This document shows, piece by piece, positions 55,541 to 64,000 of a stretch of 64,000 nt of DNA; position 1 is the stretch's first letter; every line of letters begins with the position of its first letter. The stretch is from UBA1141 sp963665155 (GTDB lineage: Bacteria > Chloroflexota > Dehalococcoidia > Lucifugimonadales > UBA3495). Under the pieces are notes generated by a model. That model ran no database searches, was not told the origin of the DNA, and saw only the letters and a list, made by a program, of their open reading frames with translations. The stretch is from NCBI GenBank assembly GCA_963665155.2, contig OY761986.2:992001-1056000 (forward strand). The letters are read 5' to 3'. A program made the translations under genes and the position numbers.

Positions 55541-56599
55541 CTATTTAACTAATTTGGTCACTGCGGTACATGCTACCTTGGGCCCCCAACTGGGTATCAC
55601 CGAGGACATGTTTGACTCTTCTCCGCCAGCAAAAACCAGGAGTATATCTTCCGGTTGGGGTATCAAGGGCAAGTATTTTTCGGCGTCTCCCGGTTCCACA
55701 TCTCCTGCGAGAACCTGAGCGTTTTTCAAGTCAGCCACGGAGCGCCGGATGTTGGCGTGCAGGTAGGCGCGGATTTGCTCCTTGGTCCAGTCCTGCCAGA
55801 GACTCGAGTTTCCGGCGATTGTCACCACGATTTGGCCTTGCCGGATACCTACGTCGGTATCCCCCACGGAGCCCGAAGTGGACATGTTGGTCCCCAAAGT
55901 GGAGCTGACGTCGGCGATGGCGTAGAGAATCGCTTCGGGTCGACCGACCGCCCTGATCTGCCTGGGACTTTCGCCAGCAAAAACTGTCACGGTACTCTGT
56001 TGCGGTGAAAACCCTCGCTCGACGTGAAGCGGTGTCCAGTGCGTCTCGGTATCCGCCTCGGCGATGCAGTAGGTGTACTTGCCGGGATGGCCGATGACGC
56101 TACGGTCGAAAAGGCCCGGGATGGCCGCGCAAGCATTCATCAAAACCAAGCGGACGGCCCGGCCGATGGTTGCATTAGCCCGGTTGCCTGGGCCGAAGAG
56201 GTTGTTCCGGGAATTTAGGCCGATCTCCTTGGCAATTGGGCCGTTGACGATTGATAGTATCGCCGACCCGCCCATGCTGGAGGATGGTCCTACCAGGTTG
56301 AACAATGGGTCCAACATGGCCTCCACCGCTGCCAGCAACACCGGCATGTACTGGGGCAAGCAGCCCGCCATGGCGGCGTTGGCAGCGACCTTGGCTACGG
56401 TAATGTCCCGCCGCCTCTCAGGAATTTGCCCTACTACTTCGGAAGCGGGCCTTTTTGCGGCTTCGATAAATTGGTTAACCAACTCCACAGTCGGTGGGAC
56501 CACCGGGAGACCGTCGGTCCAGCCCAACTCATAGCAGCGCTCGATGGCCTCCAGGGCCGAGTCCCATTGTACGGTTGTGGTTTCGCCAAGGTCTTGCAA
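55541..56599 (-). CDS. Conserved protein of unknown function, first gene of the UGSC unit
   Basis: 352 residues, no clear signal peptide or membrane helix. RCYELGWTDGLPVVPPT at the N-terminus, and VGPSSSMGGSAILSIVNGPIAKEIG and SRNNLFGPGNRANATIGRA in the middle. The last part has QIVVTIAGNSSLWQDWTKEQI. I do not know a named domain for it. Such proteins occur near UGSC-type proteins in environmental genomes as far as I recall; that memory needs a database check. Adjacent to DUF1326. Confidence 0.7.
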   Translation of the reverse strand: MQDLGETTTVQWDSALEAIERCYELGWTDGLPVVPPTVELVNQFIEAAKRPASEVVGQIPERRRDITVAKVAANAAMAGCLPQYMPVLLAAVEAMLDPLFNLVGPSSSMGGSAILSIVNGPIAKEIGLNSRNNLFGPGNRANATIGRAVRLVLMNACAAIPGLFDRSVIGHPGKYTYCIAEADTETHWTPLHVERGFSPQQSTVTVFAGESPRQIRAVGRPEAILYAIADVSSTLGTNMSTSGSVGDTDVGIRQGQIVVTIAGNSSLWQDWTKEQIRAYLHANIRRSVADLKNAQVLAGDVEPGDAEKYLPLIPQPEDILLVFAGGEESNMSSVIPSWGPKVACTAVTKLVK

Positions 56600-56616
56600 A
56601 GGGGGTTGCCTCCGTT

Positions 56617-56651
56617 AGCTTTCAGCGGTCAGCTATCAGCAATCAGCTTTT
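56617..56651. repeat. AGCTGATAGCTGACCGCTGA-class repeat, left copy
   Basis: AGCTTTCAGCGGTCAGCTATC then AGCAATCAGCTTTT. With the copy at 56717-56750, in opposite orientation, it frames a 65-bp spacer. Confidence 0.7.
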
Positions 56652-56716
56652 CTGGATCCGCCGAGAATTGATGGAATGTACATTCGAGATTACAAGCTAC
56701 CAATTTGCCGAGTTCC

Positions 56717-56750
56717 AAAGCTGACCGCTGACGGCTGATAGCTGACGGCT
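56717..56750. repeat. AGCTGATAGCTGACCGCTGA-class repeat, right copy
   Basis: AAAGCTGACCGCTGACGGCT then GATAGCTGACGGCT. It lies at the 3' end of the NHL-repeat gene. Confidence 0.7.
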
Positions 56751-56751
56751 C

Positions 56752-57696
56752 TTACTGTGCTGCGTATTTGGACAAGCTGCGCATCTCCCGGGGCGGGGTC
56801 AGGTGTTGTCCTCGGATTGTGTAGGACACCTCTGCTACGTATATAGCACCCGTGGAGTCAACTGCGATGCCGTGGGGTGCTACGAATTGTCCTGGGCCTT
56901 CGCCTTCCTCCTGGGAGCCGAACATGCAGACCCGGTTGCCGTTCAGGTCATAGACCGTGACCCGGTGTCCCAGTCCGGGGGCATCGTCCACGCCGCCCAT
57001 ACCGTTCAGTTCTCCAACGTAGATGTGGTCCTTCCAGAGAACCATGGAGTCAGGCCGGTGGATGTTGCTCCACATGGTGATGAAGTTGCCTTTGGCGTCG
57101 AAAATCTGAATCCTGTGGGCCTCGCGGTCCACAACATATACTTTGTCATCAGCGTCCACTGCAATATTGTGGGGCCGAATGAACTGGCCAGCGTCAATTC
57201 CGGGGCTGCCCCAAGAAAACTTGTAGTCTCCCGAACCGGTGTAGACGTGTATGCGGGAGTTGCCGTAGCCGTCCGAGACATAAACATCGCCGTTGCTGGG
57301 CATTATCGCTGCGGACGTTGGCCTGTTGAAAGGCTGACCGCTCCACCTAGGCGCAGGGTTGTTGCGCTCCCCAATTTCCATGGTCTTCTCGCCAGCGGCG
57401 TTGAACTTCTGAATGGTGTGGATGCCGTCGTCGGCCACCATCACCGAGTCATCATGACCGATGTACAAGCCATGGGTGCGGTCATCGCTGAACAAACCCT
57501 GTCCGAAGGAACGCAGGAAATTGCCGTCTTTATCCAAGACGATTATCGGCTGTTCGCCCCTGGTTAGAATGTAGACGTTGTCCTGGGAGTCCACCGCCAC
57601 CCCGGGGCACTCTTTGAATGACATCCCGCTGGGCAATTTGGCCCAGCCATCAACGAATGAATAGGTGAAATCTCCGGTTCCATAAACTTCGGGCAT
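56752..57696 (-). CDS. NHL-repeat beta-propeller protein
   Basis: 314 residues. Repeats of the form GVAVDSQDNVYIL, PTSAAIMPSNGDVYVSDG, PHNIAVDADDKVYVVDRE and APHGIAVDSTGAIYVAE mark about six blades, similar to peptidyl-alpha-hydroxyglycine lyase. No signal peptide is visible. Function is unknown. Confidence 0.85.
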   Translation of the reverse strand: MPEVYGTGDFTYSFVDGWAKLPSGMSFKECPGVAVDSQDNVYILTRGEQPIIVLDKDGNFLRSFGQGLFSDDRTHGLYIGHDDSVMVADDGIHTIQKFNAAGEKTMEIGERNNPAPRWSGQPFNRPTSAAIMPSNGDVYVSDGYGNSRIHVYTGSGDYKFSWGSPGIDAGQFIRPHNIAVDADDKVYVVDREAHRIQIFDAKGNFITMWSNIHRPDSMVLWKDHIYVGELNGMGGVDDAPGLGHRVTVYDLNGNRVCMFGSQEEGEGPGQFVAPHGIAVDSTGAIYVAEVSYTIRGQHLTPPREMRSLSKYAAQ

Positions 57697-57924
57697 GTTA
57701 TCCCCCTGTAATTATTTTTTCGCTTGTGTATCGGTCCGGTTATTGGGAATGTGATGCAGGCTCAAACAAGTGGGCCGCTGTGGTCACAAACCGAGCTTAT
57801 CCTAGGATGTTCACCAAACGGTGTCAATGGTGACCGAGCGCCCCTTATCTTAGAGGTTTAGCTAAAGGCATTAACGGGCCGCTTCTGGCTTTCTAATTTT
57901 TCCTTTCTCATTTTTACCGTCGGC

Positions 57925-59121
57925 CTACTTCCGTTCAAACAAAGCGGCGACGCCTTGGCCGCCACCGACGCACATGGTCTCCAGGCCAAACTGAACGTCC
58001 CGGCGCTCCATTTCGTGGAGCAGGGTCGTCATGATGCGAGCCCCTGTGGCGGCGATGGGATGGCCTAGAGAAATGCCCGATCCGTTAACATTGAGATTAT
58101 CCTGATTGGGCAGCTTCCATTCCCGCAATACGGCCAAGACTTGGGCGGCGAATGCCTCGTTAAGTTCTATCAAGTCCATGTCCGCAAGGGTCATTCCCAC
58201 TTTGTCCATTACCTTGGCCACCGCAGCGACGGGACCAATGCCCATGTAAGCCGGGTGGCAACCGGTTACGGCCCATCCACGGAGATAACCCATGGGAGTC
58301 AACCCAAGTTCATCCAGCTTGTCGGCAGCTACAACCAGGCAGACCGACGCTGCGTCATTCTGGCTGCTGGCGTTGCCAGCGGTCACGGTGCCATCCTTGG
58401 AAATGGGCCGCAGCTTGCCGAGAGCTTCCAACGATGTGTCGCCTCTGGGGCCCTCGTCTTTGTCGAAGGGCACCGGGTCTCCCCGTCGTTGGGGTATGGC
58501 CACACCCACCACTTGGGAGTCAAAATAGCCACCCTCCACGGCGGCAACTGCCCTCTGGTGGCTTCGCAGGGCGTATTCGTCCTGTTCCTCCCGGGTAATC
58601 TCGTACTGTTTGGCCAGGTTTTCGGCTGTTTCGACCATACCGGAAATGTAGCCAAATCTCTCTTCGGGGGAGATGGTTTCCCTGGCCCGGACCAATCGGT
58701 CGTGGAGGGTCATCGAACCGAAGCGTCCACCCCAGCGGGACTCATTTACATAATATTCGGCGTTGCTCATGCTCTCTACGCCGCCCGCAATCACCACGTC
58801 GGCATTCTCGGTCTGCACCAGCATTGAGGCGTTGAGGATGGCTTGCAAGCCAGAAGAGCAGCGACGGTCCAGTTGGTAGCCCGGCACCTCGATCGGAAGG
58901 CCTGCTTTGAGTCCTACCAGGCGGCCAATGGCCGGGTTTTCACCGCTGGGATAGCCGTGGCCCAAAATAACGTCGTCCACTTTGGCCGGATCCAATCCGC
59001 TTCGGTCCAAAGCTTCTTTAATGACAGCGCTACCCAGGTCGGCAGCGGGAACGCCGCGCAAGGTGCCTCCAAAACTACCCACGGCAGTGCGTACCGGTGA
59101 AACAATTGCAACTTCTCGCAT
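57925..59121 (-). CDS. Thiolase / acetyl-CoA acetyltransferase
   Basis: 398 residues. The nucleophile Cys is C88 in LDRRCSSGLQA. The later active-site motifs NEAFAAQV, GHPIAATGARI, and CVGGGQGVA are all intact. Cleaves or forms 3-oxoacyl-CoA; degradative or synthetic direction not determined. Divergent from the crotonase gene, likely the same pathway. Confidence 0.92.
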   Translation of the reverse strand: MREVAIVSPVRTAVGSFGGTLRGVPAADLGSAVIKEALDRSGLDPAKVDDVILGHGYPSGENPAIGRLVGLKAGLPIEVPGYQLDRRCSSGLQAILNASMLVQTENADVVIAGGVESMSNAEYYVNESRWGGRFGSMTLHDRLVRARETISPEERFGYISGMVETAENLAKQYEITREEQDEYALRSHQRAVAAVEGGYFDSQVVGVAIPQRRGDPVPFDKDEGPRGDTSLEALGKLRPISKDGTVTAGNASSQNDAASVCLVVAADKLDELGLTPMGYLRGWAVTGCHPAYMGIGPVAAVAKVMDKVGMTLADMDLIELNEAFAAQVLAVLREWKLPNQDNLNVNGSGISLGHPIAATGARIMTTLLHEMERRDVQFGLETMCVGGGQGVAALFERK

Positions 59122-59473
59122 CGGTGTCTCCTTTTGCGTGGCTATTAGCCCGGCTGGTTTTCAGATTGGTCTGCTCGAAAGGCTCAGTAAAGGCTCAGTG
59201 GATTGACTAAAATGACCGCCACTATGATAAACCCTGAGGCTAGCCGTGTAAATTTTTTGACACCGGAACATTGGAACAATGACTGCTGCCCTCCACCGCG
59301 CTGGCTACAAAGTCGATTGCGAATCGGCGGGCAACCTATGGGGAAGCAACTTCCGGTAACCAGCGATACGGAGGGATTCACATGCGGTTTCGCAAGTAGT
59401 CTCGGTGGCCGGACTCGGTATAAAATCACTGGCACTACTGCCAATTCATCAAAACCGAAAAGGAGTAAATAAC
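59122..59473. other. Divergent intergenic region thiolase-crotonase
   Basis: About 350 bp; AAAAGGAG for the crotonase is at its right end. I see no RNA gene; GGTATAAAAT at about 59415 could be a -10 box, without a good -35. Confidence 0.4.
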
Positions 59474-60322
59474 ATGGGCCCTAAATTGGTGGACTACCTA
59501 CTGTATGAGCCTGAGGACAACGGCATTCTTTGGATAAAATTCAACCGCCCAGAGAGGATGAATGCCTTGATCGGCAACTCCCAGGAAAACGGCACTGTGG
59601 CCAAGGTTGGCGAGTATATGCGGGCTGGGGACGACGACCCCAATATTCGGGTCATCGTTCTCACCGGAGTGGGCCGGGGCTTTTGCTCCGGGGCCGACAT
59701 GCGGCGGAATAACGACCCGTCGGTGACCGGGGAGAATTTCATCGGCAACCGAGGGACTGAAGAAGGCCCCGATGCCGCCAGGGAGCACTTCTTCCACGGC
59801 TTTACCAAGCTACACCGAGACATTTCCCAGGTGCGAAAGCCGACCATGGCTATGATTAACGGCCCAGCCGTCGGGTCGGGCATGGACATGGCCCTCCACT
59901 GCGACATTCGCCTGGGTTGCGAAAACACCCGCTTCATTGGGTACCAGCAGTTGGGGCAGATCCTCGAAAACGGTGGCAGCTACTATCTGCCAAAGATGGC
60001 GGGACTGGGGCGTGCTCTGGAATTCGCCTACACCGGGCATCTCGACGCCCAGCGAGCCTACGATTGGGGATTGCTGAATTACCTGGTTTCCGCCGATGAG
60101 TTGGAGCAGACCACCCGGGATTTGTGCGACCGGATCATGAGAACCCCGCCAATGGTGCAGTGGGTCAGCAAGCGTATCATGCGGGCTGCCATGGACAGCT
60201 CTTTGGAAACCACCACGGTATTAACCTCCAACGCCGGGGGGATACTAGGCAATTCGGAAGACGCCGAAGAGGCACGGCTTGCCTTCTTGGAAAAAAGGGC
60301 GCCATCGTTTAAGGGACGCTAA
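59474..60322 (+). CDS. Enoyl-CoA hydratase/isomerase family protein
   Basis: 282 residues from the ATG with AAAAGGAG 9 bp upstream. The crotonase fold shows IKFNRPERMNALI, an oxyanion-hole VLTGVGRGFCSGADMR and PTMAMINGPAVGSGMDMALHCD. A likely enoyl-CoA hydratase; the Glu pair of classical hydratases is not fully evident. Divergent from the thiolase. Confidence 0.87.
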   Translation: MGPKLVDYLLYEPEDNGILWIKFNRPERMNALIGNSQENGTVAKVGEYMRAGDDDPNIRVIVLTGVGRGFCSGADMRRNNDPSVTGENFIGNRGTEEGPDAAREHFFHGFTKLHRDISQVRKPTMAMINGPAVGSGMDMALHCDIRLGCENTRFIGYQQLGQILENGGSYYLPKMAGLGRALEFAYTGHLDAQRAYDWGLLNYLVSADELEQTTRDLCDRIMRTPPMVQWVSKRIMRAAMDSSLETTTVLTSNAGGILGNSEDAEEARLAFLEKRAPSFKGR

Positions 60323-60518
60323 TAAGGGGCGCTAAGTTCGCTGGGTGAAGGGTCGCAGGGGCCCTGTTCGCGGCACTGACGATTGATTGGAGTCTCCAAA
60401 TACATGTGAGTCCCGGAGCACATGTACCAGAGTGCTAACACCTGAGCGCAATGTGCCTGAGCACCTGAACCTGTGAGGAACATCACACTTAACAATTGAA
60501 TAACGTCACAGAAGCCGC

Positions 60519-60573
60519 GCCCTCCCGTTGGTAGCCTGGACTTAGTCGAAATCGAACGGCGTAACGGGAGGGC
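60519..60573 (+). promoter_or_regulatory. Stem-loop covering the ribosome-binding site of the next gene
   Basis: GCCCTCCCGTT (60519-60529) is the exact complement of AACGGGAGGGC (60563-60573). The right arm holds GGGAGG, the likely ribosome-binding site of the ATG at 60577. The loop is 33 nt. Confidence 0.65.
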
Positions 60574-60576
60574 AGG

Positions 60577-60987
60577 ATGGCTTCACAGAGTCGTAAAGCA
60601 AAACGGTCGGGCTTCCGGTCTATCTTCAATTGAATACCTTGGGCGATTGCCATTGTTCTGGTAGTCGGGGTTCTCGCTGTAGTCACCGAAGCAAAAGCCG
60701 GAACGGTTGATGCTGCTGAATCAACGACCTCGAGCGTTGGCTCTCCGTTTTTAACCGCACCGTCAATAGGCTGGGAACTGGACCGGACCGAGGTCGTCGG
60801 TACGCAGATAACCTGGACCCCCAAGTCCAGTGGCAGTTACACCATCAACGTTATGGTCGGAGACAGTTTCGGTTCCGCCACCCTGTGGGTTGCCGGGTCC
60901 GAGGTCAGGACCGACCCTGTGAACATCTGGCCGGCCATCGACCCAATGTATGTTGAATCCGTCAACTTGATAATCAACCAAAATTAG
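60577..60987 (+). pseudogene. Small membrane-anchored protein with in-frame TGA at codon 19
   Basis: Translation from ATG 60577 reads MASQSRKAKRSGFRSIFN, a TGA (60631-60633), then IPWAIAIVLVVGVLAVVTEA and a further 98 residues to the stop at 60985. The part after the TGA has a hydrophobic segment and an extracytoplasmic-looking domain (TQITWTPKSSGSYTINVMV). If the TGA replaces a Trp codon, the protein would have 136 residues with a basic start and one membrane segment. No SECIS-like or UGSC context, so I do not call Sec. A gene with a nonsense change, or a sequencing error. Confidence 0.6.
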
Positions 60988-61211
60988 TGCTGATCCAGCC
61001 CCATGCCATCTTTATACCACCTACGTTAGTGTTCTACGTCCTGGAATCCGGTCCACATAGCCCTATCAACTTAGCCCCGAGTGGCCCTAACCTATGATGC
61101 TGCCTCATGCTAACTTGAATTTCACAGCCTTGAAGATTTTGCGTTAGCAAAACAAGGTTGCTGACTGAGTTGGTGCCAGGCGTCTTATCCTAGCCTTTGG
61201 AGGTGTCGTTA

Positions 61212-61439
61212 ATGGCCGCAAATGCTTTTGTTCTGGTAAATGTGGCGCCGGAAAGCACCCAGGGCGTAGTGGAACGCTTGAGGGCGATTCCTGGCGCTGT
61301 GGTTCATGAAGTTTTAGGGCCCTACGACTTCGTTGTGGATGTAGAAGCGGACACTCAAGAGGAGATTACGTCTATCCTGCGTACCAAAATCCGGCCACTG
61401 CATGGCGTAACCAACACCGTGACCTGCCTCTGTTTTTGA
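61212..61439 (+). CDS. Stand-alone Lrp/AsnC ligand-binding (RAM) domain protein
   Basis: 75 residues. AFVLVNVAPESTQGVVERLRAIPGAV and GPYDFVVDVEADTQEEI are the RAM fold without a DNA-binding domain. ATG 61212 has GGAGGTG 9 bp upstream. Small-molecule (amino acid) sensing or oligomer partner of a full Lrp. Confidence 0.85.
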   Translation: MAANAFVLVNVAPESTQGVVERLRAIPGAVVHEVLGPYDFVVDVEADTQEEITSILRTKIRPLHGVTNTVTCLCF

Positions 61440-61447
61440 CATTCCGT

Positions 61448-61494
61448 ACCAGCCCTCAGGTGTGCTGACCACAGCGGCCCACCTGAGGGCTGGT
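61448..61494 (+). terminator. Perfect 15-bp inverted repeat after the RAM gene
   Basis: ACCAGCCCTCAGGTG (61448-61462) and CACCTGAGGGCTGGT (61480-61494) with a 17-nt loop. Very stable but no T-run follows. Confidence 0.65.
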
Positions 61495-61856
61495 GGTGCG
61501 GGTTGGGCTATATTAATATCTCTTAGACCAAGGCTTCGGCCCGGGTTCCGGGTTCAGGATGCCGGATTCATTGTTAATGAAGCCTATTCGCTCCAATCAC
61601 CACGGTCTTCATATGGACCGCCTCAAGAGTACCCTTATCTCAGCCGAGGCGAGATTTAGGGTCGTTGCATTTAGATTCGGCTGCTATTGATACTGGGATC
61701 CATTGACCTCGTGGCTAAATTAGGGTTTTATTAGAACCAGTACCACAAACCACACTCCATTGAATTCGTTTTAGGCCACTAATCGTGATCCTCATACCAT
61801 TTCCCAAGATTGACCCTAGAAGCCTAGCAAATCCTCACCTCTCAGGAGAGTCAAAA
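61495..61856. other. Intergenic region before the racemase-like gene
   Basis: About 360 bp, nothing recognisable besides the ribosome-binding site CAGGAGAG at the end. Confidence 0.4.
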
Positions 61857-62411
61857 ATGCCTAAGACCAAGCGTATTGGCGCTTTGCTGCCAGCGACCAA
61901 TCCCGTGGTGGAGCCGGATTTCTATCGGGTGATTCCTAAAGAGATCACGGTTCATTTCGAGCGCATGTGGAATGGCCGGTGGGGCAGCCAAATCCCGGAG
62001 GCCCCAGTAGGCGACGACGACGGCCACCGGATTTCACTGACCAGCGAAGAAGCCAACGAGGTCGATTGGGCGTTGTTTGGCTTCAGCGCAAACAAGATGA
62101 ACGAGGACATCGAGCGAAGTGCCCGGTCCCTGGCCAACATAGAGCCCGACCTTATGGTATATGCCTGTACTTCGGGGACTTGGCACAAGGGCAACTTGGC
62201 CTTCGATCGCCAGATCTCCGAAACAATAACCTCCGCCAGCGGTGTACCTTCGATAACCGCAGTGGGTTCTTGCGTTGAGGCCATGCGTTTCATGGGGTCC
62301 CAGCGGATCAGCATCGCCGGACCGTATCGTAACTTCCATCTGCGAAACAGGTTGAAGCCCTTTCTGGAAGAAGCGGGGTTCACGGTTGTCAGCGCCGATG
62401 GTGAACCTTGA
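61857..62411 (+). pseudogene. Asp/Glu racemase / maleate isomerase family protein, 3' truncated
   Basis: 184 residues against the usual 235-250. RIGALLPATNPVVEPDF carries the first conserved region, and VYACTSGTWHKG the first catalytic Cys. The end, EEAGFTVVSADGEP, breaks off where the second catalytic Cys motif should come. The following sequence belongs to a mobile element. ATG chosen at 61857 with CAGGAGAG before it. Substrate unknown. Confidence 0.78.
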
Positions 62412-64000
62412 TTTGTTCGTAAAAACCCCTCGCCAGCCTGGGGCAAGGTGGGGATAATGTAATAAAAGGGCGTTGGGGCAGCGCCTGGCCGAGGGAGGGG
62501 AGGATGTTCCGAATACGAGACCCGCAAGAGAGCCTCTGGCAGTCCCAGTTCCTGGTGACGCCGAAGAAGGCTAAGCGTCTGGAGAGAAGTTGGGCCGAGG
62601 TTTTCCGAAACGAGGCGCTCCCCCTGATTGACGAGGAGCGCTTTGCTCCCATGTACTGCGTGGACAACGGCCGTCCCAACCGGGCGGTGCAGACCGTCCT
62701 CGGGGTCCACCTCCTCAAAGAGATGTTCAACCTCACCGACGATGAAGCTCTGGAACAACTAGAGTTCAACCTGCTCTGGCACCACGCCCTGCGGCTGGAC
62801 ATCGAGGAGACCCACCTGCCCCAGAAGACCCTCCACAACTTCCGAGTTCGCCTGATGCAGCACGACGGTGGCCGGCTGGCTTTCCAGGAGACCACGGACC
62901 GGATCATCCAGGCGCTGGGCATACGCACCGGAAAGCAACGGCTGGACTCCACCCACATCATGAGCAACATCGCCACACTCACCCGGCTGGGCCTGTTCTG
63001 TGAGACGATGCGGTTGTTCCTGCGGGCCTTGCGCTGGGAGCACCCAGAGCTTCGCCCTGGGGTTCCGGAGGGCCTCCTAGGGCGCTATTTGAAGGAAGAA
63101 GACGAGGCGACCCACTACGAGGACGCCCGCACGGGGGAGGGTCGGCGACGCCTTTCGGTCTGTGCCCGGGACCTCTACCGGCTGGTGGACCGGTTCCATG
63201 GCACGACTGCTGCCCAGCTGGAGGAGTACCGGCTGCTGGAGCGGCTGCTGCGGGAGCAGTGCCATGTGGGCAAACACCGGGACGGGCACCCCAGGGACGA
63301 TGACGACGATGCTGGGGAATGCAAGGTGCCCGTGGCCTTGAAGGACCCGAAGCAGGTGTCCGCCGACTCGCTGCAATCGCCCCACGACCCGGATGTGACC
63401 TACAGCGGCCACAAGGGGAAGGGGTACGAGGTGCAGGTGGCGGAGACCTGCCACGAGGAGAACGCCACCCAGCTCATCACCCACGTGGAGGTGACCCCCT
63501 CGAGTGGGAGCGACACCGACGTGAGCGTGCCGGTCGTTGACGGGCTCGCGGAGCGGAAGGTCCGACCGGACGAGCTCTTCGCCGACACGGCGTATGGGTC
63601 GGGCCGCAATGCCTTCGAAGCCTCGCGCCGGGGAACGGAACTGGTGAGCCCGGTGGCGGGGTCGGCGCCGGGGAACTCGCACGAAGGAGAGGGTGACGGA
63701 CCACCGCCGCTCACCGCCGCGGACTTTCAGATCGACGTCACAGGGGAGCAGGCCACGGTGTGCCCCGCCGGCCACCCGTCCATCGAGGAGCACGAGTTGG
63801 AGGATGCGCCGGAGCGGGTAGAGGTCCACTTTGCCAGGACAACATGCGAGCCCTGCCCCTTGCGGTCCCGTTGCCCAGTGAAGCTGGACCGGCGTGCGGG
63901 GGCCTACGTCCTCAAGGCGGACCTGGTGAAGGTGAACATCGAGCGGCGCCGGAGGGCCGAGGCCACCGAGGAGTGGCGCAAGCGGTATGCCATAAGGGCT
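62412..64000 (+). mobile_element. Second transposable element, left part only
   Basis: Runs off the window. The true left end lies near 62395-62420, where the racemase stops matching. G+C is higher than in the neighbouring genes, which suggests recent arrival. It is not a copy of the element at 13 kb. Confidence 0.7.
62504..64000 (+). CDS. IS1182-like transposase, 3' truncated by window edge
   Basis: The frame is open from ATG 62504 (with GAGGGAGGGGAG upstream) to the last base, 499 codons so far. DEERFAPMYCVDNGRPNRAV is the DUF772-like N-terminus; catalytic Asp residues are likely in RLDSTHIMSN and in FADTAYGSGRNAF, followed by CEPCPLRSRCP as in DDE_Tnp_1_6 proteins. Acidic insert DDDDD near residue 270. 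It interrupts the racemase-like gene. Confidence 0.88.
   Translation, partial: MFRIRDPQESLWQSQFLVTPKKAKRLERSWAEVFRNEALPLIDEERFAPMYCVDNGRPNRAVQTVLGVHLLKEMFNLTDDEALEQLEFNLLWHHALRLDIEETHLPQKTLHNFRVRLMQHDGGRLAFQETTDRIIQALGIRTGKQRLDSTHIMSNIATLTRLGLFCETMRLFLRALRWEHPELRPGVPEGLLGRYLKEEDEATHYEDARTGEGRRRLSVCARDLYRLVDRFHGTTAAQLEEYRLLERLLREQCHVGKHRDGHPRDDDDDAGECKVPVALKDPKQVSADSLQSPHDPDVTYSGHKGKGYEVQVAETCHEENATQLITHVEVTPSSGSDTDVSVPVVDGLAERKVRPDELFADTAYGSGRNAFEASRRGTELVSPVAGSAPGNSHEGEGDGPPPLTAADFQIDVTGEQATVCPAGHPSIEEHELEDAPERVEVHFARTTCEPCPLRSRCPVKLDRRAGAYVLKADLVKVNIERRRRAEATEEWRKRYAIRA

Noticed and set aside
59414..59424. Crotonase promoter from GGTATAAAAT
   Set aside because: No matching -35 box at a proper distance.
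60631..60633. TGA in the small exported protein as a second selenocysteine
   Set aside because: It precedes a membrane segment with no Cys or redox motif, and I see no SECIS-like hairpin after it; a Trp-to-stop change fits better.

Overview
This 64 kb window of about 55% G+C looks like a Chloroflexota chromosome, probably Dehalococcoidia or a SAR202-like relative. The case rests on gene content: many family III (CaiB/BaiF) CoA-transferases and short-chain dehydrogenases, a PyrR-controlled pyr operon next to a DUF951 protein and a type 2 PyrF, large FtsX permeases, and intergenic repeats of the GTCATTCTGAGC and TTCGACAAGCTCAGGGTGAG type. This is inference; there is no rRNA here and I found no tRNA.

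Layout. 1-10 kb: the end of an FtsX-type permease, an AAA ATPase plus a DUF4276-like partner (possible defence pair), two oxidoreductases, and a CHASE2-FecR-beta-sandwich surface sensor split over three frames. 10-15 kb: L-2-hydroxyglutarate oxidase (lhgO), a scrambled second copy of the same gene, and an IS1182-like element flanked by CTAG. 15-21 kb: a double-hotdog dehydratase, plsX, fabG, then an isocitrate-lyase-family enzyme, a cysteine hydrolase and an FAD monooxygenase. 21-26 kb: a tandemly duplicated pair of CoA-transferase genes on the minus strand. 26-37 kb: a Met/Gln-rich VWA protein, then the pyrimidine operon pyrR-pyrB-pyrC-carA-(unknown)-carB, preceded by PyrR-binding motifs and an attenuator. 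37.5-39.3 kb: a vapBC module between an intact ornithine-cyclodeaminase-family gene and a remnant of the same 3' end. 39.7-45.5 kb: ferredoxin, a LysR regulator, DUF951-pyrF, sfsA, an endonuclease III-like gene, a cupin and an SDR. 45.8-54.2 kb: a CoA-transferase, a HIT fragment, a gamma-glutamyltransferase-family enzyme, two paralogous SDRs, a TlpA-like lipoprotein, small genes (Trm112, DUF1059), a SnoaL-like lipoprotein and a split SARP-type regulator. 54.2-56.6 kb: a three-gene minus-strand unit that ends in a UGSC-family selenoprotein whose in-frame TGA is followed by a SECIS-like hairpin. 56.7-64 kb: an NHL-repeat protein, thiolase, crotonase, a small exported protein with a TGA near its start and a hairpin over its ribosome-binding site, a stand-alone Lrp/AsnC ligand domain, and a racemase-family gene cut off by a second, G+C-rich transposase gene that runs off the window.

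How the genes fit together. De novo UMP synthesis is largely here (carAB, pyrB, pyrC, pyrF; pyrD and pyrE are absent) under PyrR attenuation. The many acyl-CoA genes (seven CoA-transferase, thiolase and crotonase genes, double-hotdog hydratase, SDRs) suggest breakdown of varied organic acids as CoA esters.

At least seven genes carry single frameshifts, many in short homopolymer runs. This looks more like uncorrected indels in the assembly than mass gene decay, so several broken genes may be intact in the organism.
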